Origin: Cyanobacteria bacterium Co-bin13
Lineage (GTDB): Bacteria > Cyanobacteriota > Cyanobacteriia > Phormidesmidales > Phormidesmidaceae
Direction of reading: 5' to 3'
Length of the DNA: 32,006 nt
Assembly (NCBI GenBank): GCA_014534385.1
Contig: JACVRP010000001.1
Span: 1-32,006 of the forward strand
A model generated the notes under the pieces. That model was not told where the DNA came from. It did no database searches and saw only the letters and a list, made by a program, of their open reading frames with translations. How positions within the stretch are numbered: position 1 is the stretch's first letter; every line of letters begins with the position of its first letter. Positions 31,971 through 32,006 of the stretch are shown here, piece by piece. The position numbers and the translations under genes are program-made.

Positions 31971-32006
31971 ATGTCAGAACAGACAGAGATTTTTAAGGTT
32001 AAAAGA
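31971..32006 (+). CDS. Possible start of a gene truncated by the window end
   Basis: An ATG at 31971 opens a frame of 12 codons (MSEQTEIFKVKR) that is still open at the last base. It follows the terminator-like hairpin by 39 nt and an AT-rich stretch. No ribosome site is evident and the peptide is too short to recognise. Confidence 0.3.
   Translation, partial: MSEQTEIFKVKR

Noticed and set aside
1..32006. Mobile elements, CRISPR arrays or phage genes
   Set aside because: No transposase or integrase, no regular spaced repeats and no attachment-like duplications were seen; the gene content is core cyanobacterial.

Overview
The window is a stretch of cyanobacterial chromosome. It carries a carboxysome shell and scaffold operon, a bilin reductase for phycobilisome pigments, a separate ATP synthase beta/epsilon operon, and about 20 copies of the cyanobacterial HIP1 octamer GCGATCGC. 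The moderately GC-rich codon use and four-module CcmM suggest a filamentous Leptolyngbya/Nodosilinea-like beta-cyanobacterium, but the species cannot be fixed from sequence alone.

Layout. 1-5041 (+): beta-carboxysome operon ccmK2-ccmK1-ccmL-ccmM-ccmN-ccmO. 5138-9300 (-): the oxidative pentose phosphate/Calvin switch cluster fbp-zwf-opcA, convergent with ccm across a strong palindrome. 9559-12318 (-): mnmG (tRNA wobble modification) and cysH (PAPS reductase). 12655-14491 (+): a small glutaredoxin-like protein and murE. 14689-17888: two convergent sensor-kinase-like genes. 18042-18398 (-): a ComFB-like small protein. 18938-19645 (+): an alpha/beta-hydrolase-like protein. 19960-21807 (+): acetolactate synthase with a C-terminal zinc ribbon. 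21974-24453 (+): a single-pass coiled-coil protein followed by the division transpeptidase ftsI. 24549-25976 (-): pcyA-gmk. 26178-27296 (+): AI-2E family permease. 27345-29501 (-): polyphosphate kinase. 29922-31878 (+): ATP synthase beta and epsilon. A possible truncated gene begins at 31971. I saw no tRNA, rRNA, CRISPR array, insertion sequence or prophage.

How the genes fit together. The ccm operon builds the CO2-fixing compartment: CcmM condenses Rubisco, CcmN links that core to the shell, and CcmK/L/O form the shell. FBPase (Calvin cycle and gluconeogenesis) and G6PDH with its activator OpcA (night-time NADPH) sit next to it, so light and dark carbon metabolism are adjacent. Most of the rest is housekeeping.

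The most unusual observation is the convergent kinase pair. The protein at 14689-16164 has an intact-looking ATP-binding domain but Gln where the phospho-accepting His should be. Its neighbour at 16221-17888 keeps the His but has lost the recognisable N and G1 ATP-binding motifs. The two are complementary halves of a histidine kinase, which raises the testable idea that one phosphorylates the other in trans. Secondary points are an FtsL-like candidate upstream of ftsI, redox-cysteine patterns in CcmM and OpcA, and palindromes placed between convergent genes.
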